This document shows positions 6,646 to 15,477 of a DNA stretch of 50,734 nt, in pieces. Numbering within the stretch: position 1 is the first letter of the stretch; each line of letters begins with the position of its first letter. Origin of the DNA: Desulfatitalea alkaliphila (GTDB taxonomy: Bacteria; Desulfobacterota; Desulfobacteria; Desulfobacterales; Desulfosarcinaceae). Under the pieces are notes generated by a model that saw only the letters and a list, made by a program, of their open reading frames with translations, made no database searches and was not told the DNA's origin. The DNA lies in the NCBI RefSeq assembly GCF_022968795.1, contig NZ_JALJRB010000032.1:1-50734 (forward strand), given 5' to 3'. The position numbers and the translations under genes are program-made.

Positions 6646-9129
6646 TCAGCGACGAACGGCCCGCACCGCGCCACACTCCTCCTGGCTACGGTTTTCCCGG
6701 ACAAACACCGACTCGCCCCGCGCGGTGACCACATCCGCGACAGCGTGAAAGCCGCGCACATAGGCTTGGGAGGTCCAGTACCACTCGGCATCGCCGGCCG
6801 GAAAATAGGGCGCTTGCTTGTGCAAGGCCGCCAGTTCGTTGGCGGAAGGCAACCGCCAATCCCGGTGGCCGCCGGTATTCAGGTTTTGTACATATTGACG
6901 GGCGGCTTCGTAATCCAGACAGCGGCCCAATGCCTGTTGTGAATCCAACAGCGTCCATGTCAATCCGGTGGATCCATCGGTGAATGTGCCGTCGCCATTA
7001 GGTCGATAACGTGGCGAGCCGGCCAGCTGTTGCGCCACGCGGGCTTCCATGCGCGCCGTCCGTCGTTGCTGCTCGGCCTGACGGGCCTGTTCCTCTTGGC
7101 GCCGGGCCGCCGCTTCGCGACGCTGCAATTCGGTTTGGCGCTGCTGCAAGGCCTGCTGCCGCTGGGCGGACAACTCGCTGAGCAATCGCCGGGCTTCAAT
7201 GGTCTCACGGGCGGCGCTGTTCTTTTGCAGGAAATCCTCCAGGCGCCGAATACGCGCCAACACATCGTTGCGCGGATTGGTGGCATATTGTCTCAACGCA
7301 TCCCATTGCCGCCGCGCCTCCAAGCGGGACCGCAAGGCCGTCAGATCGGCCGTCAGCGCCTCTTTTTGGGTGCTGTCGGGATGGTCGACAAGATAGGTTT
7401 CATAGGCCGCCACCGCCGCCGGCAGATCCTCTTCGGCATCCTCGGCCTCCCTGCGCAGGCGGGCCAGATCCGCCTTGTCCTGCAAGGCCCGCATGCGGCT
7501 GCGGGCCTCATCGGCCAAAGGGATGCCTTCGTTGCTCTCGATAAACAGCTGATAACGTTGAATGCAAGGCTCCCATCGCCGCTGCCGCTCACACTGCGCG
7601 TCCTCGGTTTGCAAATATTCCAGATATTGCTCCCCCATCTGGCGCAGCAGAAAATTGACATCCGCGTGGTAGCGGCCTTCCGGAAACTGCTCCAGATAGC
7701 GGCGATAGACCGCCAACCGCTGATTGTAATCCAGCCGTGCCGCGCGACGCAACTCGTCGTAATAATGCTGATCCAACAGGTCCTTGATTTCGCCCATGGC
7801 CTCCTGGATACGCGTGACGAAGCGGCTGTCTGGATATTGTTCAAGAAAAGCGTCATACAACGCCCGGGCGTTTTCTTCATACCCTTCACCCATCGGCAAC
7901 GCGCTGACCTGCATCTGCGTCGCTTCGAAATCGCGCGCCTCCATGCGGTTGCGGACGATCTTAATGCGGGACTGAATATCATCCGCATGGGGTGTTTCGG
8001 GGTTCTCCGCCAAATAGGTATCGAGTAGCGCCAGTTGCTGTTCGAGAGCGTCCGTGCGCTCCAAGCGGGTGATCAGTTGCTGATACCGATCGGCGGTGGC
8101 GCGCTGCTGCATCACATGAAGGGCGGCAACGGTGCCGCTGCCCAGAATCACCAACAAAGCCAGCAAGGCGATCAGGTAAGTGGAGGGTTTATACCCGCGC
8201 CGGGGCGGAAGCGGCTCCGGCGGTCGTTCCAGGCGCACCAGCCGCTTGGCCGGCTTGGCCGCACCGGCCTTGGGACGTTGTCTCTTGGGTGGCGCAGGGG
8301 GTGCATCGGCACCGCTGGTGATCTCGTCCTTGAGCTTGAGGCTCTCCATCAGCAGGTGCATCAACGGCTGGTCGATTTCATCGGCGCGCGAAGGGTCGGC
8401 CGGCTCGATTTCGATGGCGGCATCGTCCCAACTGACGATGCGATAAGCGGCTTCGCGTCCGGTCCAACTGCCGGTTTCCGCGGCAATCAACTTACCTTCG
8501 GTCACATGCAGTTGACCGAAGCGGCCAGCGGAGGTGATGCGCAGGGTAAAGCTGGACTGCTCCAGTTCCGCCATCTGCAAGAAGGAGGGCAGGCCGATAC
8601 CGCGAATCTGACCGCCCACCCGGGCATCCATGTGCTGAAGGGCGCTTTGGCTCAAACTGCGCTTGACCAACGTTTCGATCTGCCGGTAGTCCTCGTCGGT
8701 CATCCAGTCGGAGCAGTACCCCAGGTGAATTTCAATTTTAGCCTTGTTGCGCCGCCAGGGCCACAAGGCGCCATAGAACTCACCGGTGTTGAGGGGCAGC
8801 AGAAAGAGGGATTGATCTTTTTCGATCCCGCCCAAATATTTGACCGAAGCATTTTTGCGCAATTTGCGCGGCAAGGATTTGCCGGCGGGTTTGACCGGGG
8901 GACCGAAAAACTTGGCCAACAGGGATTCCAGGTCGCCGATGGAACGCCCGCTGCAGGTGACTTGATAAAGGCTGCGGGACTCTTCGTAAAACCGTTTGCT
9001 GGTCTCGGAAAGGGTTTCCAGTTGCCGTGCCAACTCGATGAATCCTTCGAGAATGGCGATGTTCAGCTTAAGATCGGCAATCTCGTCGCTGTCACCGGTC
9101 AATATCTGGTTCACCAGCTGTTGATCCAT
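6646..9129 (-). CDS. DUF4388 / single-TM / helical-repeat / DUF1566 protein
   Basis: 827-residue protein of unusual architecture. An N-terminal helical part leads to a DUF4388 (PATAN-like) domain at about residues 180-290, with the block GRFGQLHVTEGKLIAAETG. After a Pro/Lys-rich linker comes one membrane helix (LIALLALLVILGSGTVAAL). A long region with TPR-like helical repeats follows, then a Gln/Arg/Glu-rich coiled coil (about 655-710). The C-terminus is a DUF1566 (Lcl) domain with the signature GLTW and WRLPSANELAAL, usually extracytoplasmic. It may connect a cytoplasmic signalling domain to the periplasm, but its function is unknown. ATG at 9129 is preferred over an in-frame TTG at 9156. 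Confidence 0.75.
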   Translation of the reverse strand: MDQQLVNQILTGDSDEIADLKLNIAILEGFIELARQLETLSETSKRFYEESRSLYQVTCSGRSIGDLESLLAKFFGPPVKPAGKSLPRKLRKNASVKYLGGIEKDQSLFLLPLNTGEFYGALWPWRRNKAKIEIHLGYCSDWMTDEDYRQIETLVKRSLSQSALQHMDARVGGQIRGIGLPSFLQMAELEQSSFTLRITSAGRFGQLHVTEGKLIAAETGSWTGREAAYRIVSWDDAAIEIEPADPSRADEIDQPLMHLLMESLKLKDEITSGADAPPAPPKRQRPKAGAAKPAKRLVRLERPPEPLPPRRGYKPSTYLIALLALLVILGSGTVAALHVMQQRATADRYQQLITRLERTDALEQQLALLDTYLAENPETPHADDIQSRIKIVRNRMEARDFEATQMQVSALPMGEGYEENARALYDAFLEQYPDSRFVTRIQEAMGEIKDLLDQHYYDELRRAARLDYNQRLAVYRRYLEQFPEGRYHADVNFLLRQMGEQYLEYLQTEDAQCERQRRWEPCIQRYQLFIESNEGIPLADEARSRMRALQDKADLARLRREAEDAEEDLPAAVAAYETYLVDHPDSTQKEALTADLTALRSRLEARRQWDALRQYATNPRNDVLARIRRLEDFLQKNSAARETIEARRLLSELSAQRQQALQQRQTELQRREAAARRQEEQARQAEQQRRTARMEARVAQQLAGSPRYRPNGDGTFTDGSTGLTWTLLDSQQALGRCLDYEAARQYVQNLNTGGHRDWRLPSANELAALHKQAPYFPAGDAEWYWTSQAYVRGFHAVADVVTARGESVFVRENRSQEECGAVRAVRR

Positions 9130-9200
9130 GCTTGCCGTTCCCGCGGTCCTTTTCAAACCCTCGTTGGATTGTTCAAATGTATCAATGTTTTCAAGTGGCT

Positions 9201-9230
9201 ATTATAGGTAGAAACCGACAGGGATGTCAA
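9201..9230 (-). promoter_or_regulatory. Consensus sigma-70 promoter
   Basis: On the minus strand: TTGACA, 18 bases, TATAAT, both hexamers perfect. It lies about 70 bases upstream of the ATG of the DUF4388/DUF1566 gene and is among the strongest promoter matches in the window. Confidence 0.8.
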
Positions 9231-9413
9231 AGGGAACATCGTTGCCGTCCAATACCATTTTCGCCACCCATGGCCCGAAACTTAAGCCACCCATCTTCCA
9301 ACCCGACAAACTCAAAAAAACACAACAAACCGGATCAACCCAACAAACACACTCATCCGAACTACTTTCGGTCACTGATACAAGGCGTTCATCGGAAGGA
9401 TTGCGCTTGTGGA

Positions 9414-11294
9414 TCACCACAATCGCGGTAACAGAAAGGCGGCCGCGGCAGCGAGCGAGTGACTGAGCATAGCGGGAAACAGACTGTGGGAGCGCTCACG
9501 GATCCAACCGGCCGCAAAGCCGAACAAGAAGGCCCCGCCAAGCGCTGCCGCAACAGACAGCCAAGCCCCCGGCGCAGCTGCGGCACCCGGGTGCCCGAAT
9601 ATGTTCAGAGCCGCGAATCCTGCGTACAGCACGGTGCTGCCCAGGATGGGCCAAGAGAGAAACCAGCGGCTGTCGCTGCGCTGCACCAACGCGTGTTGTG
9701 CCAACAAACCGTGCACCAATCCGCGAAACAGCAATTCAACGGCAATGGGCATGGCGATCAAGCCCGGAAGGAACAGGGCTACCCGGTTGCCGTCGGCCGC
9801 CGCCGGCGCTGCGGGGGCCCAGACACCTCCCAGCCAGCCGCCCAAGGCTGCCACGGGCAGCAGCAGCATCCACTGTTTGCCAATGGGGGCAGACCAGCCA
9901 TATTGCCAGGACCGGCGCCGGGCGACCACCATCAGGCTCAGGCCGGCGCCCATCAGCAGCGCAAGGACAAACCCGAATTCGGCGGAGGCCCACAAGTGCG
10001 CAACCGGTGACGGTGCGATCCATGCCGCAGGATCCCAGATCCACCGAATGGCATGGGCGCACAGCACGATCAATACGGTCAAGGCCGCGATGGTCCCGAA
10101 ACGATAGAGGCGCTCGAGCAGGCCGGGCTTGGCCACCGCCGCGCCACAGGCGTGAACGATCTGGGCGGGGGTCAGGTAGGTGCCCGTTTCACGGGGGGAT
10201 CCGCCGATATCGTTGGCTCCGCCCCATTTGTTGGTGCGGGTACGCCCTTTGACGGCGGTATCCATGAAATTGAGCCGCTCGTAAATGGGGTCCAGGGTGA
10301 TGGGCATGAACAGATCCGTTTGACGGACCGTATAGGTGTTGGGCCCTTTCTTCAGAAAAACCACACCCAACCGATCACCGTAAAGTTTGTTGAGATGGGG
10401 TTCGATCTCGTAAATGCCCATGTCCGCCTCGACCGCCACGGCGATGCGCTGATCGGACAAATCGATGCGCGCCAACTCCTCCATCCCTTGATAATCGATG
10501 AAATCGCTGGGCTTGTAAAAAATCTGATCGATCTTGTTCAGCGCGGCGGCGGTGTAGTCCATGTAGTTCGTCGCGTTCCAGCCGCCCTCTTTTTTGATTT
10601 CCAGCTCATTGGCACGCAGATGGTCCACCACCCGCTGCATTTTGCGCATGAGGGTCTCGGGCAGCGCGGACAACTCCTTGAGTTCCAAACCCAGGGCGTC
10701 GATCACCCCTTCATAACGGACCAGGGCAAACAGCAGACGCCGCTGGTTGGCGTCCTGGCGACCGATGCGGGTGTGATTGAGAAGGATCCAGATGGCCAGC
10801 AGGGTGTCCAGATCCGGCTCGTTGGCAAAAATGTGCCACTCGCGATTGCGCAAATCGAGCCCCTTCATGTACATCACCAAGGCCTGCTCGCAAGTGGACA
10901 AGGTGAAGGCCCGCACGCAGCCCTCGTGGTGGTCCAGGTTGTAAACCTGCCGTTCGTGATCCATGAAAGGTTCGCACTGGGCCACCCCATCCAGAAAAAT
11001 GGTGCCCGAGGGCGACTTGCGGGCGACGGCGGCGGTGAAACTCAGCCCGGCTTCGATGTGCACATTCAGATTGGGGGCTTCCAGGCAGGTGAGGGCCTTT
11101 TCCTTGCCGCTGGTCTTGATGGCATATCGCTCCGGCAACTTCCTGCCGTTGCCGGAGCCGGCGGCAACCGCAAGACCGGCGGCGCCATTGCCGTTATCGA
11201 TCACGGGTCGCCGCGACGTGCCGGAATCGGCATCCGGTGAAGCCATCTTGCCTGCTTGCTCCTGACGTGGCTGCCCGGCATTTCGTTGTTTCAT
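9414..11294 (-). CDS. DHH-like phosphoesterase domain fused to CPBP-type membrane domain
   Basis: 626-residue protein. The N-terminal 420 residues resemble DHH-family phosphoesterases: FLDG, the DHH signature in YNLDHHEG, and acidic motifs in FANEPDLDTLLAIW and RYEGVID. The C-terminal 210 residues hold six or more membrane helices and look like the CPBP (CAAX/bacteriocin-processing) family. Motif 1 reads VELLFRG where EExxxR is expected, and a His is present in MLSHSLAAA. The first catalytic Glu is thus replaced, so protease activity is doubtful. The substrate of the DHH part is unknown. ATG at 11294 has GAGGGCTTCGAGG upstream and is chosen over a TTG at 11327. Confidence 0.7.
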   Translation of the reverse strand: MKQRNAGQPRQEQAGKMASPDADSGTSRRPVIDNGNGAAGLAVAAGSGNGRKLPERYAIKTSGKEKALTCLEAPNLNVHIEAGLSFTAAVARKSPSGTIFLDGVAQCEPFMDHERQVYNLDHHEGCVRAFTLSTCEQALVMYMKGLDLRNREWHIFANEPDLDTLLAIWILLNHTRIGRQDANQRRLLFALVRYEGVIDALGLELKELSALPETLMRKMQRVVDHLRANELEIKKEGGWNATNYMDYTAAALNKIDQIFYKPSDFIDYQGMEELARIDLSDQRIAVAVEADMGIYEIEPHLNKLYGDRLGVVFLKKGPNTYTVRQTDLFMPITLDPIYERLNFMDTAVKGRTRTNKWGGANDIGGSPRETGTYLTPAQIVHACGAAVAKPGLLERLYRFGTIAALTVLIVLCAHAIRWIWDPAAWIAPSPVAHLWASAEFGFVLALLMGAGLSLMVVARRRSWQYGWSAPIGKQWMLLLPVAALGGWLGGVWAPAAPAAADGNRVALFLPGLIAMPIAVELLFRGLVHGLLAQHALVQRSDSRWFLSWPILGSTVLYAGFAALNIFGHPGAAAAPGAWLSVAAALGGAFLFGFAAGWIRERSHSLFPAMLSHSLAAAAAFLLPRLW

Positions 11295-11616
11295 CCTCGA
11301 AGCCCTCGTTTCGATGGCCGATTGCAACGGAATTTTTCAATGAAGCGTCGTCGGTGTGGATGGTTGCGGTTGCGCACGGCCTCCGGTTGCCGCCCCCCTT
11401 CTTTCAACCGGATCGGTTCGGCACGCAATTGCCTTCACCCATATCAGTCGCCGGATACGGGGTCAAGACTGCAAGGTTGTTGCTTGTGGCGAGACCAGGA
11501 CAATGGTATGGGGGGATTGGCGGTAAGCGGGCGGCAATGGAAATCCGTCCCCGGCGAAGGCATCGTCAAACGCCGATCGCACGGAACGGGGATGAACAAC
11601 GGAATCGGGGTGTGCT
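11295..11616. other. 322-base intergenic region
   Basis: No gene, repeat or strong promoter recognised. Open frames here have no ribosome binding site and no family resemblance. A weak minus-strand TTGACC...TATGGG pair near 11440-11470 is the only promoter-like signal for the DHH/CPBP gene. Confidence 0.5.
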
Positions 11617-11979
11617 TCAGGCGGCCAAATCGGGTGCGCCTTTGTGCAATCTTACCTGGTTGTTCGTTTTGTCCAGAACGCCTTGAAAAAGGATCAACTC
11701 GGGAAGGTCGTCCAGGGACTGAAAATGGGTGATACGCACACCCCGGGTACCGGCTTGCACGGGGCTGAACACCCTGAAATCCACAAAAGTCCTCTCGCCC
11801 TCTCGAGGACGGATCACGCATCGCAGGGACCAGACCCAATCGGGATCCTGTTTCCCGGTGGTCACCAGATATTGGCCGATGGCCTGGGGCAACTCCTTGG
11901 GACCGGGCAACTTGGACATATGCGCGCCGGGGCCGCCGGCGGTATCGGTTTTATTACGACGCCAGAATTTCCATTCCAT
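11617..11979 (-). CDS. Hypothetical protein
   Basis: 120-residue protein that I do not recognise. It starts MEWKFWRRNKTD, is soluble without signal peptide or membrane helix, and has an alternating hydrophobic pattern (WVWSLRCVIRP, RTFVDFRVFSP, RGVRITHF) suggesting a small beta-rich domain. The ATG at 11979 has GGAGGTGTGCCC upstream, which supports it as real, and codon use matches its neighbours. It is divergent from the sigma-54 activator at 12260, sharing a 280-base region with an inverted repeat. Confidence 0.6.
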   Translation of the reverse strand: MEWKFWRRNKTDTAGGPGAHMSKLPGPKELPQAIGQYLVTTGKQDPDWVWSLRCVIRPREGERTFVDFRVFSPVQAGTRGVRITHFQSLDDLPELILFQGVLDKTNNQVRLHKGAPDLAA

Positions 11980-12150
11980 GGGCACACCTCCTCAAGTTTA
12001 CTTTCAATGAATAAGCAACACAAATGCCACAACAGACAACCATATGACTTCATGAGAAAAACGTATCACTCACCCCCTCTACGGCAGGAACCGGCTGTTC
12101 CGATTTACGACCCGGCAATGCCCGGTGGGCCGGCAAGCCAGGGGATCAGA

Positions 12151-12179
12151 ATACACAACCCTTTATAATTGTTGTATAT
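12151..12179. promoter_or_regulatory. Inverted repeat in divergent promoter region
   Basis: ATACACAAC and GTTGTATAT (9-base arms, one mismatch) flank an 11-base centre that contains TATAAT at 12164-12169. It lies about 80 bases before the sigma-54 activator gene and may be an operator for it or for the divergent orphan. No good -35 was found at the right distance on the plus strand. Confidence 0.4.
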
Positions 12180-12259
12180 CGTAAGAAGGAAATACCTATT
12201 CCGATCCGACCGGCAATCGGAAGCGCCACTTCCCGTGGTTCGACCAAAGGAGCATCGAA

Positions 12260-13669
12260 ATGCGATCAGCGATGGTGATTGCCAGCGACGCCAATGACAT
12301 TGAAGCCGTTCGCAAGGCCCTGGGTGCCGCTTTTCGATTCAAAGCCGCCGCCGATGTGTCCGCGGCGCTGCAAATACTGGATCGGGAGCGCTATGAACTG
12401 GTTTTCGTCGACCTGGATTGCCTGTCCCGCCATGCGGACACCCATGGCACGGAGGCGACCCTGCAGGCCTTTCAACAGCGGCACCCTTCCATCGAAATGG
12501 TCGTGATGACCCCGCCGCACCGGATTCGCAGTGCCGTCGGCTGGGTCAAGACGGGCGCCAGCGACTACATCGGCTATCCCATTTCCCACGACGAGGTGAA
12601 ATTGGTCGCCGAGTCCATCGCCGAGTCGATCCTGCGTCAATCGGAACTGGACTACCTACGCGATCAATTCTGGCAGACCGACGCCCTCGAGGTGGTGCAA
12701 ACCAAGAGTCCCACGATGGCCGAAGTCTTTCGCAAAATCCGTTCGGTGGCATCCACCCGTACCACGGTGTTGTTGGTGGGGGAAACCGGCACCGGCAAAG
12801 GGGTGATGGCCAAATTGGTACATCAGCACAGCAACCGCCGGGAGGCCCGGTTCATCAGCGTCCACTGCGGCGCCATTCCCGACACCTTGCTGGAAAGCGA
12901 GCTGTTCGGCCACGAAAAGGGGGCGTTTACCGGGGCGGTGCGCAAAAAGCTGGGCAAGTTCGAAATCGCCAACGGCGGCACCATCTTTCTGGACGAAATC
13001 GGCACCCTCACCCCGCCGGCCCAAATCAAACTGCTTCAAGTGCTCCAGGACGGCACATTCAGCCGCGTGGGCGGTGAAGAGACCATCCACACCGGCGCCC
13101 GGGTGATTGCGGCCACCAACGCCGACCTGAAAGCGTTGAGCGAAGCGGGACTGTTTCGCAAGGACCTCTATTACCGGCTCAATGTCTTTCCCATCGAAAT
13201 TCCCTCCCTGCGCCGGCGCACCGAAGATCTGCCCCACTTGATCGAGGTTTTCCTCAAAGGGTTGAACCGGGAATTCCAAAAATCCATTCACGACGTTCAT
13301 CCCCGGGTGATCGAAGCTTTGGCCCGGTACGATTGGCCCGGCAATGTGCGCGAACTCGAGAACCTGCTGGAGCGGGCCTATATTCTGGAAAACAGCAGCC
13401 TGCTGACCCCCGCCGCCTTTCCCTCCGAACTGTTCGAGGATCAAGAGCGTCTCGCGGTAGTGCCCATCAATGAACACCTGCCCTTGGCCGAAGCCCGCAA
13501 ATCGGCCCTGGACGATTTCGAGTGCCGCTACATCAAGGCCCTTGTGGCCCGTAATCAAGGCCGCATCAACCTCTCGGCGTCCGAAGCGGGCATCAGCACC
13601 CGCCAGTTGCACAAATTGATGAGCAAGCACGGCATCCGCAAAGAGGCCTTCCGCAAACCGTCGCAATAA
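12260..13669 (+). CDS. Sigma-54-dependent transcriptional activator with degenerate receiver
   Basis: 469 residues. Residues 1-120 have a receiver-like fold with an acidic residue at the usual phosphorylation place (VFVDLD, D51). The N-terminal acidic pair is reduced (ASDAN), and the switch lysine is replaced (YIGYP where KP is expected). The AAA+ domain is complete: Walker A GETGTGKG, the sigma-54 contact loop GAFTGA, Walker [11 protein letters not shown] and the arginine-finger region. A Fis-type helix-turn-helix ends the protein ([18 protein letters not shown]). It should activate sigma-54 promoters. No phosphorylation partner is adjacent. ATG at 12260 follows AAAGGAGCATCGAA. Confidence 0.88.
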   Translation: MRSAMVIASDANDIEAVRKALGAAFRFKAAADVSAALQILDRERYELVFVDLDCLSRHADTHGTEATLQAFQQRHPSIEMVVMTPPHRIRSAVGWVKTGASDYIGYPISHDEVKLVAESIAESILRQSELDYLRDQFWQTDALEVVQTKSPTMAEVFRKIRSVASTRTTVLLVGETGTGKGVMAKLVHQHSNRREARFISVHCGAIPDTLLESELFGHEKGAFTGAVRKKLGKFEIANGGTIFLDEIGTLTPPAQIKLLQVLQDGTFSRVGGEETIHTGARVIAATNADLKALSEAGLFRKDLYYRLNVFPIEIPSLRRRTEDLPHLIEVFLKGLNREFQKSIHDVHPRVIEALARYDWPGNVRELENLLERAYILENSSLLTPAAFPSELFEDQERLAVVPINEHLPLAEARKSALDDFECRYIKALVARNQGRINLSASEAGISTRQLHKLMSKHGIRKEAFRKPSQ

Positions 13670-13992
13670 GGTCCAAAAGGTGCCATCGTCAATCCATGTT
13701 CGACCATGACATACTCTCGGCACCCCTCCAAACCCGTCCTGTTTCCGGTTTATAAAACTGTTTTTATTATCTATTTAGACAATCACCCCTCCTTTCCGCA
13801 GCGCCTTGCAAATCCGGTGTTTTCAGGTTCTGCTTGTGTCGCCATTCATTTTGTGATTGGTTGTCGCCAACTGGACGAATAATAGCGTTCAGCCGCCTGC
13901 GGCAAGGATCGGGCGGCGGCCCCATCGTTTGAACCCCGCCCGCTGAACCGCCGGATTGAGCACCAACCCAACGCAACCGAAAGGAAACGCCC
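13670..13992. other. 323-base intergenic region before the CoA-transferase
   Basis: No gene seen. An AT-rich part at 13742-13770 gives a weak sigma-70 candidate (TTTCCG, 17 bases, TATTAT). A GG-N10-GC arrangement at 13901-13914 was considered as a sigma-54 site but matches the consensus poorly. Confidence 0.4.
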
Positions 13993-15387
13993 ATGAACCA
14001 TATCCCCTTTAACGACCTCTATGCCCAAAAACGCATCTCCCCGGAAGCGGCCACCGCCATGGTCAAACCGGGCATGGAGATCTTTCTGGGCGGTGCGGCC
14101 AGCATCGCCCACAACATCGACAAATACCTGGCCCGCCGCAAGGACGAACTGCACAATGTGGTGGTGCGCACCTTTCTGGACACCGCCGAACATGAATTTC
14201 TCAAGGCCGACCCCGACGGCAAGGTGTTTCGTTGGCACAGCGGTTTTCTTTTGCATTCGGTCAGATCCCACGTCCAGCGTCGGGGCAGCGGCGTATACCA
14301 GGGGGTCTCCTGGCACATGGCGCCGGAACTGATCCGCCAGAACTACAACCTGGACATCAGTTATGTGGTCACCGCCCCCATGGACAAGCACGGCTTCTTC
14401 AATTTCGGCCTGACCATCGCCGAAATGCAAGCGTTTTGCGAAGTGTCCAAGAAGATCGTGGTGGTGGTGCGCAAAGACATGCCGGTGGTGTGCGGCGGCC
14501 AGGAGGAGGCGATTCACATATCGGCGGTGGACCACATCGTGGAGGACGACACCTTCGCAACCCCGACCCTGCCGGCCATCCCGGCCAAGGAGGAGGATCG
14601 TCTGATCGCCGACAACGTGGTTTCAGCCGGACTGATCCAAGACGGCACCACGTTGCAGATCGGTATCGGCGGCCTGCCCAATTCGGTGCTGGACGCCCTG
14701 GTGGATGCCGGTGTCAAGCATCTGGGCATTCACTCGGAGATGTTGACCGACAAAATGTACGACCTGATCCAGGCCGGGGTGGTGGACAACAGCCGCAAAA
14801 CCATGGACCGCTACAAGTCCACCTTCTCTTTCTGCCTGGGCAGCCGCCGGCTGTACGACTTTCTGGACAACAACCCATCATTTGCGTCCTACCCGGTGGA
14901 CTATGTGAACAGTCCACTGGTCATCGCCCAGCAGCCCCGCATGTTCTCCCTCAACAGCACCATGCAGGTGGACCTGGTGGGCCAGGTGGCTTCGGAGCAG
15001 TTAGGCGGCGACCGGCCGCGGCACATCAGCGGCACCGGGGGCCAGCTCGACTTCGTCATGGGCACCCTCTTCGCCCATGACCGCAAGGGGATCAGCGTGC
15101 TGGCCCTCTATTCGGAGCACAAAGGCAAATCGCGCATCGTCCCGACCCTGGCCAAGGGCACGGTCATCACGGTGCCCCGCTCCCTGGTCGATTACGTGGT
15201 CACCGAATACGGCCTGGCACGACTGCGGGGCCTATCGCTCAACGAACGGGCACTGGCCCTGATCCGCATCGCCCACCCCCGTCACCGTGAGGCCCTGCTC
15301 AAACAAGCGGTGGATGCCGGCTTCCTGAGCTACACCTCCACTTTGGGCGCCAAACCGCCGCGGGGCGTGATCAACTGCCGCGACTGA
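13993..15387 (+). CDS. Acetyl-CoA hydrolase/transferase family protein (4-hydroxybutyrate CoA-transferase type)
   Basis: 464-residue family I CoA-transferase. The glycine-rich motif GIGGLPNSVLDAL and the catalytic glutamate in GIHSEMLTD, which forms the glutamyl-CoA thioester, are present. The C-terminal block GTGGQLDFVMG is also present. Length and motifs fit the 4-hydroxybutyrate/butyrate:acetate CoA-transferase group, cytoplasmic enzymes that move CoA between acetyl-CoA and a carboxylic acid. The acid cannot be read from the sequence. ATG at 13993 follows GAAAGGAAACGCCC. The sigma-54 activator upstream points the same way and might control it. A strong hairpin follows at 15421. Confidence 0.88.
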   Translation: MNHIPFNDLYAQKRISPEAATAMVKPGMEIFLGGAASIAHNIDKYLARRKDELHNVVVRTFLDTAEHEFLKADPDGKVFRWHSGFLLHSVRSHVQRRGSGVYQGVSWHMAPELIRQNYNLDISYVVTAPMDKHGFFNFGLTIAEMQAFCEVSKKIVVVVRKDMPVVCGGQEEAIHISAVDHIVEDDTFATPTLPAIPAKEEDRLIADNVVSAGLIQDGTTLQIGIGGLPNSVLDALVDAGVKHLGIHSEMLTDKMYDLIQAGVVDNSRKTMDRYKSTFSFCLGSRRLYDFLDNNPSFASYPVDYVNSPLVIAQQPRMFSLNSTMQVDLVGQVASEQLGGDRPRHISGTGGQLDFVMGTLFAHDRKGISVLALYSEHKGKSRIVPTLAKGTVITVPRSLVDYVVTEYGLARLRGLSLNERALALIRIAHPRHREALLKQAVDAGFLSYTSTLGAKPPRGVINCRD

Positions 15388-15420
15388 CCCCCCTGATCCA
15401 TCCGCCCAAGACACCCCTTT

Positions 15421-15449
15421 GCCGCCGCCGGTCGACAACCGGCGGCGGC
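15421..15449 (+). terminator. Terminator hairpin after the CoA-transferase
   Basis: Perfect 12-bp arms (GCCGCCGCCGGT and ACCGGCGGCGGC) with a 5-base loop, followed by TTTCG. It lies between convergent genes. The T-run is short, so termination is likely but not certain. Confidence 0.7.
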
Positions 15450-15477
15450 TTTCGCTGTCTGCCGTATGAACCGCCAA

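Noticed and set aside
13901-13914. GG-N10-GC considered as a sigma-54 promoter for the CoA-transferase
   Set aside because: Only the GG and GC match. The surrounding bases (CGGCAA, GGGC) are poor matches to the -24/-12 consensus in a GC-rich region where this spacing occurs by chance.
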